NCBI GenBank assembly: GCA_963853835.1
Contig: OY970824.1
Location: forward strand, 75,774,372-75,838,371
Reading direction: 5' to 3'
Length of the DNA stretch: 64,000 bases
DNA from: Calendula officinalis
Lineage: Eukaryota; Streptophyta; Magnoliopsida; Asterales; Asteraceae
Shown: positions 33,700-44,306 of the stretch, piece by piece
Numbering within the stretch: the first letter of the stretch is position 1
How the letters are laid out: each line of letters begins with the position of its first letter
The notes under the pieces: generated by a model
The model's input: the letters and a program-made list of their open reading frames with translations, nothing else
Databases searched by the model: none
Told to the model about the DNA's origin: nothing
Program-made: the position numbers and the translations under genes

Positions 33700-34085
33700 A
33701 GACAGATTTATTTATTTTTTTTATTTTTTTTAATGTTTCAGATTCTGATGGTCTTTGATTCTAGAGTTCATATTGAACTCCTGCCCAATTTAGAGATGCA
33801 TAGCAAGTGTTCGATGAAATGTCTAACAGAGGTTTCATGGTTCTTTTGTTGGTCTAAAGATGGCTTGTCAGCCTTTTAACAATACATGACTACAATTCAA
33901 TTCTTTTGTGCAAAGAAAATGTTTGATGAAATGCCTAAAAGAAAGCTAATTTTTTATTTTGTTTACAGTGCATATTATAATGATCTTGGCTTGTAGAGTT
34001 ATATGGAAAATCCGCCCAATTTAGATATGCATAGCAAGTATTCGATGAAATGCCTAACAGAGAGTTCATATTGTAGATAGTCAAG
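33700..34085 (+). pseudogene. PPR-like gene remnant behind U3 copy 2
   Basis: Words encoding VFDEM(S/P)NR or VFDEMPKR recur near 33808, 33911 and 34039, preceded by GATGCATAGCAAG. Frames are broken by stops. Parallel to 29830-30180, so the U3 gene and this remnant were duplicated together. Confidence 0.6.
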
Positions 34086-34109
34086 AATGTTAACAAAATA
34101 TATCCATTT

Positions 34110-34600
34110 AGAGCAACTTACAAGGTTTCATATCATAGATACGAAAGCAATATTTCACTATGAACATCAATTTCATATATTCTATCAATATATAAAATTC
34201 TCTTTTGAAGCCACATATCTCTTATCAATACAGCTAGTCTTTTGCCTATCTAATTTGGTTCCTTCCCAACAACCAGGACATATTTTCTTGGTCCATCATT
34301 CTGTTCTTTCTTCAGATTCTTTAATAACTTTGTTCATGTGCTTATGAAGTTTAATTGATGTACTAATTAGTGTATTTCAAAAAAATTGAAGGGTTAAAAA
34401 AAGACTTAGAGTGACAAACACCATATAGTATACCAAAATATTTTAGGACGACAATGACTAGAAAGCATTCAAGAATCTTGGAACATTACTTTTCAAGAAA
34501 AATTTGATATGATAAGGATTCCATATATCGGAAAAATTGATGTACCTACATGACCATCAACATGTAAAGGAATCACCTTTCTGATCATTCATGAGATTAT
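34110..34600. repeat. Segmental duplication block, copy B
   Basis: Second copy of 32560-33080. Confidence 0.75.
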
Positions 34601-35865
34601 GCTCAAAACATTAGTGTAGATTAAGAATGTGGTATAACTAATTTTAATTTTAGAGAGCATGATACGTATATGTATAGATGTTTATGGGTTTGTGTGTCAG
34701 TTTCCACATTTTAAGGACAATACATATGTGTAGTCTTTTAGAGTGAAAAAAGATACATATGAATATGTTGCCTTTGGCCCAATGGTATCCCTAGCTCCTG
34801 TTCCACTTCGGGTAATTTTCGGGTTTAAAGCAGGTAGAACTAAAAATTTACAATTGTTGTCAATTTGCTATTTTCAACAATTGACAACAAACTTGACACA
34901 GCAACAATGACAGTTTCTGTTTTACAGCATCAGTTTTGTAGAGATTAGCAATTTAGCATCATATACCATAGTTTATTATTTTGAGTGTTTACCAAATAAG
35001 AGAATATAATATATTAGCATAAAAGTTATTTGCTAACTATGCTTTTGACTTGATCCAATAGCGTGGGCAAGAGATTATTGTTGCTTCCACTAGCAAAAAG
35101 ATGGTGCTTCAAAGTCCAAACTGCTTCCAATTAGAATTTGTGGTGTCAAGATATTATGTCAACTTGGACTACGAGACATAGATTCTCGATAATATCCTAC
35201 TTTTAATCAACAAATATGGTCCATATTGAAGTAGAATAATAAAAAGATAGAGGCATCAGGCCATTAACACAGACAAAAACTTGTGAAGGTTGGAAGCAGT
35301 ATATATACAGAAATAATTTTGAAAAAAAAACACACACGCGCGCATAAACAAATGACCAAGAGTTTTAAGCTGAAGCCTGGCCATAATTAAGAGATTAAGA
35401 GTCCATAAATACAAACTAAAGTAAACAGGACCAACTACAAAATGAAAATGGGAATAAGATTTTATAGGTTCATGTAATCATGTTCTTTTTACAACAACGA
35501 TATCCAATCCTGCTAAATACGAAGTATGAGGGAGGTGAGATGTAGACAGATATACCTCTACCCGAGTGTAGATTGACTGTTTCCTGAAAGACCTCCGTCA
35601 AAAGTGTGTGGTGGAAAAAAATAAAATAAAAACAAGTGATGTCATAAGTATGTAGATACATGTTACGTATATAATGTTTTTATTTAACATATTTATCTTA
35701 TTATCTTAAACACTTAAGAGTTGGCTTTAATATGTACAAGTACAAGTACTGATATTTTCATATATGTCTAAAAAGGCCTCGTGTTCTTAGTAGCTAAGCC
35801 AGTTACGTGTGGATTTTCCCATGTTTAAGCTTGCTCTCTTTTTAAAAAAAATAAAAATAGAAGAA
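34601..35865. other. Intergenic, no gene identified
   Basis: AGAATAATAAAAAGATAGAG near 35226 resembles the flank upstream of both U3 copies and may mark a third, truncated unit without a U3 gene. Otherwise nothing supportable. Confidence 0.4.
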
Positions 35866-35870
35866 GATTC

Positions 35871-36496
35871 TGTTGGAACAAATCACAGTTCAACTTATTA
35901 CTGATGCTGCAGTTAGTACTGATTATAGTTACTACTGATGAAGACTATGATTGTTACTGATGGGGCAGAAACACTTGTTACTGATCATGAGTTGATACTG
36001 GTAAAGTCTATAACTAGCTTACTACTGATCATGCACATATTGTAGTTACTACTGATGTTGGTTTTGGACTTACTACTGATTACCAGAGTTACTACTGACG
36101 ATGCTTATTTACTACTGGTGATTGGTATTACTACTGGTACGCGTTTATGAAGCAAATCGAGTCCGAGATCTTCGCAGAGTTAGTTATAGAATATTATTCA
36201 ATGTGTATCTTTTATAATTCGATGTAAATCAAGTCCTAGAATAACTAGGGTAAATAGTTAGGCTTCAAGGACTATTATAAATAGTTCCTTACGAATTGTA
36301 AACGTACGTGTGTATTGTTAATCAATAATATACATTGAAGCTTTTTGTGAAACTGTGTTCTTAATATTATTGCATATTGTTCTTACAGATTCATTGTTCT
36401 TAATCATATTGATATAGTGTTAATCCGCTGTAACTTCTATTATCAATTAGATCTAAAGGTGTTTATTAACTAATTCATAGTTAATCGATCCTGACA
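35871..36496 (+). repeat. 5' LTR with TTACTACTGAT motif cluster
   Basis: 626 bp. About twelve copies of a (T)TACTACTGAT/GGT word lie in its first 280 bp, and TATAAATAG near 36276 is a likely promoter. Confidence 0.93.
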
Positions 36497-36498
36497 AG

Positions 36499-36510
36499 TG
36501 GTATCAGAGC
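36499..36510 (+). other. Primer-binding site (tRNA-iMet type)
   Basis: TGGTATCAGAGC two bases after the 5' LTR. Confidence 0.92.
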
Positions 36511-36709
36511 GATCATAAACCCTCTCGATAAACCCTAACTCTATTATGCCTAAATAGCTGAAGTCGATTAGTTTAGCATTATCCTTCCATCGATTTGCTA
36601 AATCCTCTCGATAAACCCTAACTCGCGATCATAAACCCTGCACCAGTAACAACATTCTTGCTTGTTTCTCTAAAATCAAACGATCAAAACTTATCAAAAT
36701 ACAGAAGCA

Positions 36710-37966
36710 ATGGCAACTCTACAATCTCTTGATGTTCAAACAACTCTCAAATACTCAGAGTTTCACAACATGTGTGCATTCCTAAAGAATCCAGACGGAA
36801 CAAAAGATTTTCGTCCAATCGTAAATTTTTTGAAGAACTCATACATAAAGTTTGCTTTAACTGTAAATCCGAAAGCATATCAACAACACTTAGTTGACTT
36901 CTGGACTAATGTCGAAAGAACTGAAGGGTCGACTATGTCAATGATCAAATCAACCGTGGATGGCAAAACTATCACTATAACTGAACAATCCATCCGACAC
37001 CATCTGCAACTACATGACGATGAAGGTATGTTTTCTCTTCCTAAGGAACACATTGTTGAAATTTTAAATAAAATGGGATATGAGGGAAGACTTGACATTG
37101 TCACTTTTCAAAAGGGTCTTCTCTCCCCACAATGGAAATTTCTTGTACACAACATTCAACATTGTATTTCTCCCAAAAGAAGTACCTGGAATGAGTTTAA
37201 CAAATCAATAGCATCTGCTGTTGTTTGTTTATGCACAGACCAAGTATTTAATTTTTCAAATATGATTTTTGAAGGTATGTTGGGAAATCTTAGTGCTTCA
37301 AAATTTTTAATGTATCCCAGATTTCTTCAACATATTTTAAATTGTGAATTACAAAACTTGTCAACTCCTAAAAATATTTTTATAATTCCTGAGTTGAACA
37401 AGAAAGTTTTCTCTAATATGAGAAAACAATTTAAATTTTCGGGCAAGGAAACCCCTCTGTTTCCTAACATGATCAAAGATCAACAACATTTTGGAGAGGG
37501 TTCAATCAAAGATACAACCCCAACTGAACCTCAACCCACTCCATCACCCCCAAATGCAGCCCAAACACAACCCCAAATAGTCACTCAATCAATCACCCAA
37601 TTAAATGTCCTGAATGTGTCCCAGGAACATGAAATAAATCCTCAGAGTGTTACTCTTCACTCTGTGGAAGACCTACCAAATGTAACCCAAAATATATCCA
37701 CTATTTATAAAAGGAAGAAAACTTCCTTCAAGGACACCAGGGGACAAATTGAGTCACACCCCAGGCTCCAAGAGTTGACCTCACAGGAGGAGAGAGGTCA
37801 TGAGGAAAGGGCTCTCACTAATGATGCCCCAAAGGTGGGTGCACAGGATAGTGAGAACATCACTAAGACCCAGACCTCGACAACTCTAAGTGATGAATCT
37901 TTTGAGGAATTACTAAGAGGACCCCGGTGCCAAGAAACCACAAGGGGGCACTACTGCTTCTTCTAG
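36710..37966 (+). CDS. Retroelement ORF, N-terminal part (418 codons), unknown domain
   Basis: Starts MATLQSLDVQTTLKYSEF. Residues about 20-235 form a compact region with motifs such as SYIKFALTVNPKAY, VDFWTN, DGKTITITEQSIRHHLQL, FQKGLLSPQWKFLVHNI, CLCTDQVFNFSNMIFEGM and FLMYPRF. I recall very similar proteins as abundant in Asteraceae annotations, usually hypothetical or automatically labelled synaptobrevin/longin-like. Residues 255-400 are low-complexity (P/Q/T-rich). The frame ends early at a TAG because of a one-base shift in a C4 run at 37922-37925; the downstream frame continues as the next entry. No zinc knuckle or protease motif. A gag-like role is possible but unproven. Confidence 0.8.
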   Translation: MATLQSLDVQTTLKYSEFHNMCAFLKNPDGTKDFRPIVNFLKNSYIKFALTVNPKAYQQHLVDFWTNVERTEGSTMSMIKSTVDGKTITITEQSIRHHLQLHDDEGMFSLPKEHIVEILNKMGYEGRLDIVTFQKGLLSPQWKFLVHNIQHCISPKRSTWNEFNKSIASAVVCLCTDQVFNFSNMIFEGMLGNLSASKFLMYPRFLQHILNCELQNLSTPKNIFIIPELNKKVFSNMRKQFKFSGKETPLFPNMIKDQQHFGEGSIKDTTPTEPQPTPSPPNAAQTQPQIVTQSITQLNVLNVSQEHEINPQSVTLHSVEDLPNVTQNISTIYKRKKTSFKDTRGQIESHPRLQELTSQEERGHEERALTNDAPKVGAQDSENITKTQTSTTLSDESFEELLRGPRCQETTRGHYCFF

Positions 37967-40166
37967 GAAGAAGAGAGTGTCCAAACAACCCATATCATCA
38001 CCAAGAAGTGATGAGGGTAGAACTGAAACTATTGAATTGACGGAAAGGATGGAAAACCTTAAAGCCAATGTACCTGTTAGTGAGCCCGATGATCTTGCTA
38101 GATGGAGTGAGGGAAGTATTAAACAAAACCAATTGACGGATAGGATGGAAAATCTTGAAACCATTGTACAAGACTGTCTGAAATATCTAACAAATCAAGG
38201 AAAAACCATGTCAGTTATGAAGAAGCATATTAATACCATCAACAAGAGAATGAGAATGTATGAGCACAGACTTCTTCAACAAACAAGAATCATTAGAAAG
38301 TTGAAAAAGAAGGTTGATAATAGTGATGCTCCACCAGTTGAGCTCACTAAGGGGGAGAAGGACAACATTCAAAGTATGATAGATGAATCCATTGCAGCAG
38401 CAGCAACTTCTCTCCTCAATCTAAAAGAAACAAAAGTTGATGAAGGCCAGGTTAATGATGAAGGCCTAGAAGACATGGATACTACTGTTGAGCCTACTAC
38501 TGATGAACCTATAGAAGAATCAGTAGTAATTCATACTACTGATATCATAGCAGTAGTAAATCAAGAAGAGGAAACAATTGCACCAAACACTACTGATGCC
38601 CTATCAGTAGTAACTCCTGAAGCCACACCAGTAACTACCTTAGTTACTACTGAAGAGGAAGAACTAGAGATCCCAGAGCTAATTGAAAGGGAACGTTTTG
38701 AAGTCATCACCAAACCACCAACACCTGATCAACCACTTATCATACCTGATATTGATGATAATGTGAACTGGTTTGAAGTTGATGAATGCACACTTCCTCA
38801 ACATCCAACGATTCTTCCAGAGAATGAACTTAGATTGTTCTCTCCATCAATAATAATCAGAGGTGTCCCAGATATGAAATATATTCCACCTCCACCTTCA
38901 GCTTGTATTGGAAAGGGAAAAGAAATTTATGATGAAGATTACCCTAACAGAGCACTAGGTCACTACATGGTGAACAAAATCAATCTTGTCAGAACTGATA
39001 AACAATCAAGATGGAAGGTGAAACACAAGAGATACTTAGAGAAAGTAGCTATGTATCAAGCTCTTGAAGAAAAGAAAAAGAAAGCTAAAAATGAAAGATC
39101 AACAACTCAAAAATCTCAAGAAGCTGAAGTACCTGTTCAAATAACAGATATGCAGTTAGAAGCTCAAAAAGCAGAATTTAAAAGACTTAGAAAAGTTGAA
39201 GAAGAACATTTAAAATGTCTTGAAGATCTGGTATCTGAATGTAAAAGAACAAAAAGTGAATTAACAGATGATGTGTTTGAACAGAAGACAAATATGATTG
39301 AATTTCTGAAATCAAAAGGGCACAGTGCAAAGTCCTTTGGCAGAATGAAGATGATCACAATTATTGAAAAATATTGTACTGCCAAGAAGAAAGAATTGGT
39401 TGAACAAGAAGCTGAAGAAGAAAAGAAATCAAAAGCTTTAATCCCAATAAATCCAAAGTCAATTCAAACTGGTAGTATATCAACTACTGGTGAATCCTCA
39501 ACTCCTCATACAAAGAAAAGAAAGGCTATTACTCAAGAACAGAGTACTCAAAAGAAATCAAAGACAGAACAAATTATCCCTGTTCTTGAAGTACCTGTTG
39601 CTCCCATTCAAAACAATCCAATCATCAATTGGAGAGTTATGCCAAATAATGTAATAGAAATTATAAGGGAAGACAAAGCTGTTCAAAGATTTACTGGATG
39701 GTTACCATTGATTAGATCTTGTACAAGAAGTGATGTAATCAAACTTCTGATCATTGGAAAACCAAGGATGACAAAGAAATCATGGAAAGAGTCTGGTGCT
39801 GGATATTTAACAAGAATGATTGATGCTGCATTTTATCCAGATAACTACCCAGAACTATTTACAAATCCAGAAAATGTATATGCTTGGAATGTACTCCCAA
39901 CTGCAAATATGTACTTCTTTGAAAGATCAAGCAAAAACTGTGAGCTATATTTATATGAAAAAGAATATCCACACTCTGAGAAGGTCATGTATCAGATATT
40001 CACAAACTCCATGATGAAACCATATGATGCTGTAATGTTCCAGAATAAATTGAACTATTTTACAAAGAAAAACAGCAAATACATCATTGAACAAAGAAAG
40101 CAACAGAATCAAAGAACCCTAGAGAAAAGAAAGAGGGAAGAAGAAGAACAAAAGAAACTTGAGTAA
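37926..40166 (+). CDS. Retroelement ORF, C-terminal part (about 745 codons), coiled-coil rich
   Basis: First ATG at 37977, but the frame is open from the C4 run at 37922-37925 (AKKPQGGTTASSRKK), so it is the continuation of the preceding ORF. It contains a predicted coiled coil (about 38190-38320), an acidic Thr-rich stretch encoded by ACTACTGAT/ATCAGTAGT words (38470-38670), a Lys/Glu-rich helix (39040-39440) and a folded-looking C-terminal part with WLPLIRSCTRSDVIKLLIIG, YAWNVLPTANMYFFER and YQIFTNSMMKPYDAVMF. It ends in a charged tail (EKRKREEEEQKKLE) 32 bp before the 3' LTR. I find no YxDD, DDE or DTG motif. Confidence 0.8.
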   Translation, partial: GAKKPQGGTTASSRKKRVSKQPISSPRSDEGRTETIELTERMENLKANVPVSEPDDLARWSEGSIKQNQLTDRMENLETIVQDCLKYLTNQGKTMSVMKKHINTINKRMRMYEHRLLQQTRIIRKLKKKVDNSDAPPVELTKGEKDNIQSMIDESIAAAATSLLNLKETKVDEGQVNDEGLEDMDTTVEPTTDEPIEESVVIHTTDIIAVVNQEEETIAPNTTDALSVVTPEATPVTTLVTTEEEELEIPELIERERFEVITKPPTPDQPLIIPDIDDNVNWFEVDECTLPQHPTILPENELRLFSPSIIIRGVPDMKYIPPPPSACIGKGKEIYDEDYPNRALGHYMVNKINLVRTDKQSRWKVKHKRYLEKVAMYQALEEKKKKAKNERSTTQKSQEAEVPVQITDMQLEAQKAEFKRLRKVEEEHLKCLEDLVSECKRTKSELTDDVFEQKTNMIEFLKSKGHSAKSFGRMKMITIIEKYCTAKKKELVEQEAEEEKKSKALIPINPKSIQTGSISTTGESSTPHTKKRKAITQEQSTQKKSKTEQIIPVLEVPVAPIQNNPIINWRVMPNNVIEIIREDKAVQRFTGWLPLIRSCTRSDVIKLLIIGKPRMTKKSWKESGAGYLTRMIDAAFYPDNYPELFTNPENVYAWNVLPTANMYFFERSSKNCELYLYEKEYPHSEKVMYQIFTNSMMKPYDAVMFQNKLNYFTKKNSKYIIEQRKQQNQRTLEKRKREEEEQKKLE

Positions 40167-40198
40167 TTCAAAAGGAATTAACAAGTTTAGGGGGAGAT

Positions 40199-40807
40199 TG
40201 TTGGAACAAATCACAGTTCAACTTATTACTGATGCTGCAGTTAGTACTGATCATAGTTACTACTGATGAAGACTATGATTGTTACTGATGGGGCAGAAAC
40301 ACTTGTTACTGATGAGTTGATACTGGTAAAGTCTATAACTAGCTTACTACTGATCATGCACATATTGTAGTTACTACTGATGTTGGTTTTGGACTTACTA
40401 CTGATTACCAGAGTTACTACTGACGATGCTTATTTACTACTGGTGATTGGTATTACTACTGGTACGCGTTTATGAAGCAAATCAAGTCCGAGATCTTCGC
40501 AGAGTTAGTTATAGAATGTTATTCAATGTATATCTTTTATAATTCGATGTAAATCAAGTCCTAGAATAACTAGGGTAATAGTTAGGCTTCAAGGACTATT
40601 ATAAATAGTTCCTTACGAATTGTAAACGTACGTGTGTATTGTTAATCAATAATATACATTGAAGCTTTTTGTGAAACTGTGTTCTTAATATTATTGCATA
40701 TTGTTCTTACAGATTCATTGTTCTTAATCATATTGATATAGTGTTAATCCGCTGTAACTTCTATTATCAATTAGATCTAACTAATTCATAGTTAATCGAT
40801 CCTGACA
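40199..40807 (+). repeat. 3' LTR
   Basis: 609 bp. It lacks 17 bases in three small deletions relative to the 5' LTR. Confidence 0.93.
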
Positions 40808-40812
40808 GATTC

Positions 40813-41270
40813 AATAAGGGCCCAAGCCCAAAACTAAACCCAAAACGATTTAGGGAAGAACACTCACATTTAGCATGCTAAAAAAAATACAAAATGTGTA
40901 ACAACAAAATACATCTCCCACTACATACGACTTATAATATGATAAGTATCATATCCATGGACAAAACATAACCATATCAAGCTTGTTACACTTGAGAAAA
41001 CAGTCAACGTTCATTAACTTGCACAACAAAGTTAATTCTAATACCTCTCCCAATAGTTATCTCTTTATTCATTAATCAGTTTTGACAAATCAGCCTTATA
41101 TTAATACTTCTAAACTGACACACTACTGCCAATAGCACCTCTCCTTTTCCTTAGATACCGATTCTCCTATTTATTGGCTATATTATTCTCCATTTTGTGG
41201 GTCACAAAAAGAAGAATACGTGTTTACAATTCCGCCCTCTTGCAACTTATATTCACCCAACTGGGCATCT
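40813..41270. other. Upstream region of the RAD-like gene
   Basis: No ORF. Promoter-proximal sequence by position. Confidence 0.4.
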
Positions 41271-41279
41271 TTTTCCTCC

Positions 41280-41286
41280 TATTTAT
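41280..41286 (+). promoter_or_regulatory. TATA box of the RAD-like gene
   Basis: TATTTATA 77-83 bp upstream of the ATG. Confidence 0.6.
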
Positions 41287-41362
41287 AACTAACTTCCTCT
41301 AACAACATTCCTCAAACCACCCTTTGACTTGAAAACAATTTCATTGACTTGATCAATTAAAA

Positions 41363-41602
41363 ATGGCATCAAGCTCAATGTATTCAAGTAGCTCAAGTTC
41401 ATCATGGACCCCACAACAGAACAAGTTATTTGAGAGAGCACTTGCAGTGTATGTTCAAGACACACCTGACCGTTGGCAGAAGATTGCAAGGGCAGTTGGC
41501 GGGAAATCAGCAGAAGAAGTGAAAAGGCATTATGAATTGCTGATTCAAGACCTAAGGCACATTGAAGCTGGCAACGTTCCTTTCCCTAATTACAGACGTT
41601 GA
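41363..41602 (+). CDS. RADIALIS-like small SANT/MYB protein
   Basis: A single-exon 79-residue protein, the usual size of RAD/RL/FSM1 proteins. A Ser-rich N-terminus leads into one SANT/MYB repeat (residues about 14-63): W15, F23, RW38QKIA and the helix [12 protein letters not shown]. It ends [14 protein letters not shown], a conserved tail. The family has no activation domain and acts by competing with DIVARICATA-type MYBs for their partners, affecting cell growth and flower asymmetry. The start is the first ATG after the TATA box. It is not obviously affected by the retroelement 550 bp upstream, though that lies within promoter distance. Confidence 0.93.
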   Translation: MASSSMYSSSSSSSWTPQQNKLFERALAVYVQDTPDRWQKIARAVGGKSAEEVKRHYELLIQDLRHIEAGNVPFPNYRR

Positions 41603-42285
41603 TCTTCATTAGATGTTTAATTAATTACAATAAATTGATCCAGTCAATCACTGAACAAGAAATTCACTTTCACGTACATGCAGATCTACGGTATCTGGTT
41701 CTAAATTCTGTTGATTTGTTTGCTTTCTAATGTTATCAATGTAAGTTTTATATTTGAATGTAATGATTCCTTATAAATTAATGGACGATTATAGCTTGCG
41801 ATTTCTTATAGGCTTTCATTGGTCAACCAGAAAATGTTTGTTCCTGTATTTTGGCGGGAAAATGTTAACAGAATCAAAAACTGAAAAAAAAGGCCATCAG
41901 TTCATCATTCCAAACACCAAAATTGCGGAAAAGATGACTACTTTTTCTTTTAAAACTTCCAGTTATAGCCAACTGTGAAATCGCCAAGATTGTTCGGGTT
42001 GCGGTTTTAAAGTCTTGTAATTTCGATCCCTACTTACATTGCTGACATAGAATGGCTAATTAAAAATTAGTTGTCTAGGAAAGCAATAAAGCTTTTTGAT
42101 GGTGTGATTAAAACTGCCATGTGGAGTCAACGGAAATACGGAATTCATTTGTCATTTTTGACCAGAAAGCCCAACAAGGCAACCTTAGTAGATCGGTTTA
42201 TTTTACGTTAATTTAATAGGATTTTCAGTAAGTGTAAATGGGCCAAAACTAATCGGACCATTTAGCTTTGTAATCCCAGCTTAGG
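41603..42285. other. 3' flank of RAD-like gene, no further gene
   Basis: The short ORF at 41754-41978 has no domain and is regarded as chance. Confidence 0.4.
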
Positions 42286-42288
42286 TTA

Positions 42289-42487
42289 AGTGCTGTTTGG
42301 TAGCTTTTTAATGATTCAGTTAAAAGGATAACCTCTTAATCGGTCAGATTCAGAGTGTTTGGTAATGCATCTTAATCAACTTCTAAATTAAAAAATTGAA
42401 CATGTTATGCCTCTTAATCAGACAGATGTAAGGAGAAGTCTGAATCATTCACACATCTGCATCATTCAGATGCTACCAAACAGCACC
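42289..42487. mobile_element. Tourist (PIF/Harbinger) MITE, 199 bp
   Basis: Inverted ends AGTGCTGTTTGGTAGC and GCTACCAAACAGCACC with a TTA duplication (42286-42288, 42488-42490). Confidence 0.92.
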
Positions 42488-43089
42488 TTAGTCTTAGTCT
42501 GATATTTTATTTCCTTAGATTCATAAGTTAACAATTGAAAACCGAATTTTAATTTAAACATCACAATATCTCGGCCATGATGATGAGTAGTCTCGGTTGC
42601 GACAAATTGATATTTTGATGAACATGTATTGTAATCTTCAACAACTGACTCTTACATGACCCTCATTTCTTTTCAATTTCTTCTTTTACTACACACACCA
42701 TTACCACAAGACTTGAACACATTAAAGTCTGAAACAAGTGTTCCCTGCCTCAAATCTGATCCAAAATGGTAAAAATAACTTATTTGTCCTTCACTAAATC
42801 ACACGAAGACCATTATACCCTTTGACTCACATTAACTTTCGACCCGCAATTAACTTATGTAAAAAAAAAACATTAGTTTATAACTCTTTCTTCAATTAAA
42901 TGGTACGAAATACTAAATAATTACATTGCCATTAATGTTTATTAATCACTATATTAGTTTCAACAATATCGTGCTACATTTTAATGGTCTAGTTTGAATT
43001 TTAGATGTCTAAACTTTCAAGAGTTTAACTCTATGGTCACAGAATCTCAAACTTAATAAAATACTATGGAATAAGAATTTGGTACCTAA

Positions 43090-43690
43090 ACTTGGTCTTT
43101 CATGATGTAGTGGAAGTAGACCTGCGAAATTAGATACGATACGACAAATCGAAATGAACCTGATATGAAATTAGTGGGTTTAGGTTAGAGGTTTCGACAC
43201 GTTTAAGGTAATGGGTTGACTCGACACGACACAAAAGTTAAACGGGTTGGGTTAGTGTTAATATTTTCAACTTGAATATAACCCGAATCACCCGTTTAAG
43301 TATCTATATATTTTAATAAATTTATATTTTTAAATATATTATATGTAAATATTATAACTTACTAGTTGTAGTAGAAAAGATTGGACACTTATTTCATATT
43401 GAGCTCAATATCTAATTATATTATGTTTTTGTTGCAATTTTTATTATGTTTTTTTTATTGTGTTTTTATTATATTTTTGTTGGATTTTTATTATGTTTAA
43501 TCACTATATACGAATTTTCTCGACTTAAACGGGTTGGATCGGGTTGAAACGAAATTAACCGTGTTAGGTCTGGGTCAACATTTTGAACATGTTTATTTAA
43601 CGCTTCGGGTTTAGATCTACGAGTCTCAACACGTTTTAGGTCTCGACCTGACCTGACTCGACCCATTTGCCAACTCAAAATATTTTAAAT
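43090..43690. repeat. hAT-MITE-like GGGTTGG/CGACCTGACC-rich block
   Basis: Shares the AAACGGGTTGGGTT / CTCGACCC words of the other hAT-like MITEs, but no inverted ends or TSD could be placed. Confidence 0.4.
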
Positions 43691-43699
43691 TAACCATCT

Positions 43700-44306
43700 C
43701 TGAAAACTATCAAATACTTTCTTTATTTGAAATTGATATATTATATTTTATACTGCATTATAATGATAAATGAAGATAGAGTAAGCCGAACGTTTTACCC
43801 AAATCACTGAATTAGTGTAAATTCAATTTAAGTTATTTATACAATAATATAAAATGCAATAATTAATCGTTGTTCTGCGAGGATGCTGGTCTAATATTAT
43901 TTAACGTCTGAATTGTAAGAAAAAAACCTTTTCTTCCATAACTACATATATGTTTTTTTCTTTCTTGAACATATTACCCTTTTTGGTATCAAAAGCATAA
44001 TACACATTAATAAACAACAAATCAAATGCCAGTTATGGAGAGCAACAAAAGGAATAAAGAAGAGTAAAGATATTCATATTCCATTAAAGTTAAAAAAATG
44101 AAAATAATTTGACTGGCAAAAGTTAAAAAAGGCTGCTACTAGTAAAACTAAAGCTTAAGGACAAAACAAAACAAGATCTAATACATCTTCTTCCTAACGT
44201 AAAGAATTTTAAACAAGAAAAAAGACTGTCCCCACATTTCCACGTCATCATGGGTGGGACTGCACGATACGCCACGTCATATTTAATTTACTTTTATATT
44301 TTTCAT
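43700..44306. other. 3' flank of the GATA gene, no further gene
   Basis: AT-rich. No feature beyond probable polyadenylation region of the minus-strand gene. Confidence 0.4.

Larger units (their letters stand above)
35871..40807 (+). mobile_element. LTR retrotransposon with a long ORF unrelated to gag-pol
   Basis: LTRs at 35871-36496 and 40199-40807 (TGTTGG...CTGACA), PBS TGGTATCAGAGC at 36499-36510, polypurine tract TTTAGGGGGAGA just before the right LTR, and a 5-bp duplication GATTC (35866-35870, 40808-40812). By eye the LTRs differ by four substitutions and three indels (3, 1 and 13 bases), so insertion was recent. The interior holds one long reading frame broken by a frameshift (36710-40166). 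No protease, integrase, RT or RNase H motif is visible. The element depends on another retrotransposon for replication. Confidence 0.93.

Noticed and set aside
41754..41978. 74-codon ORF behind the RAD-like gene
   Set aside because: No domain; lies in the 3' flank and shows non-coding composition.
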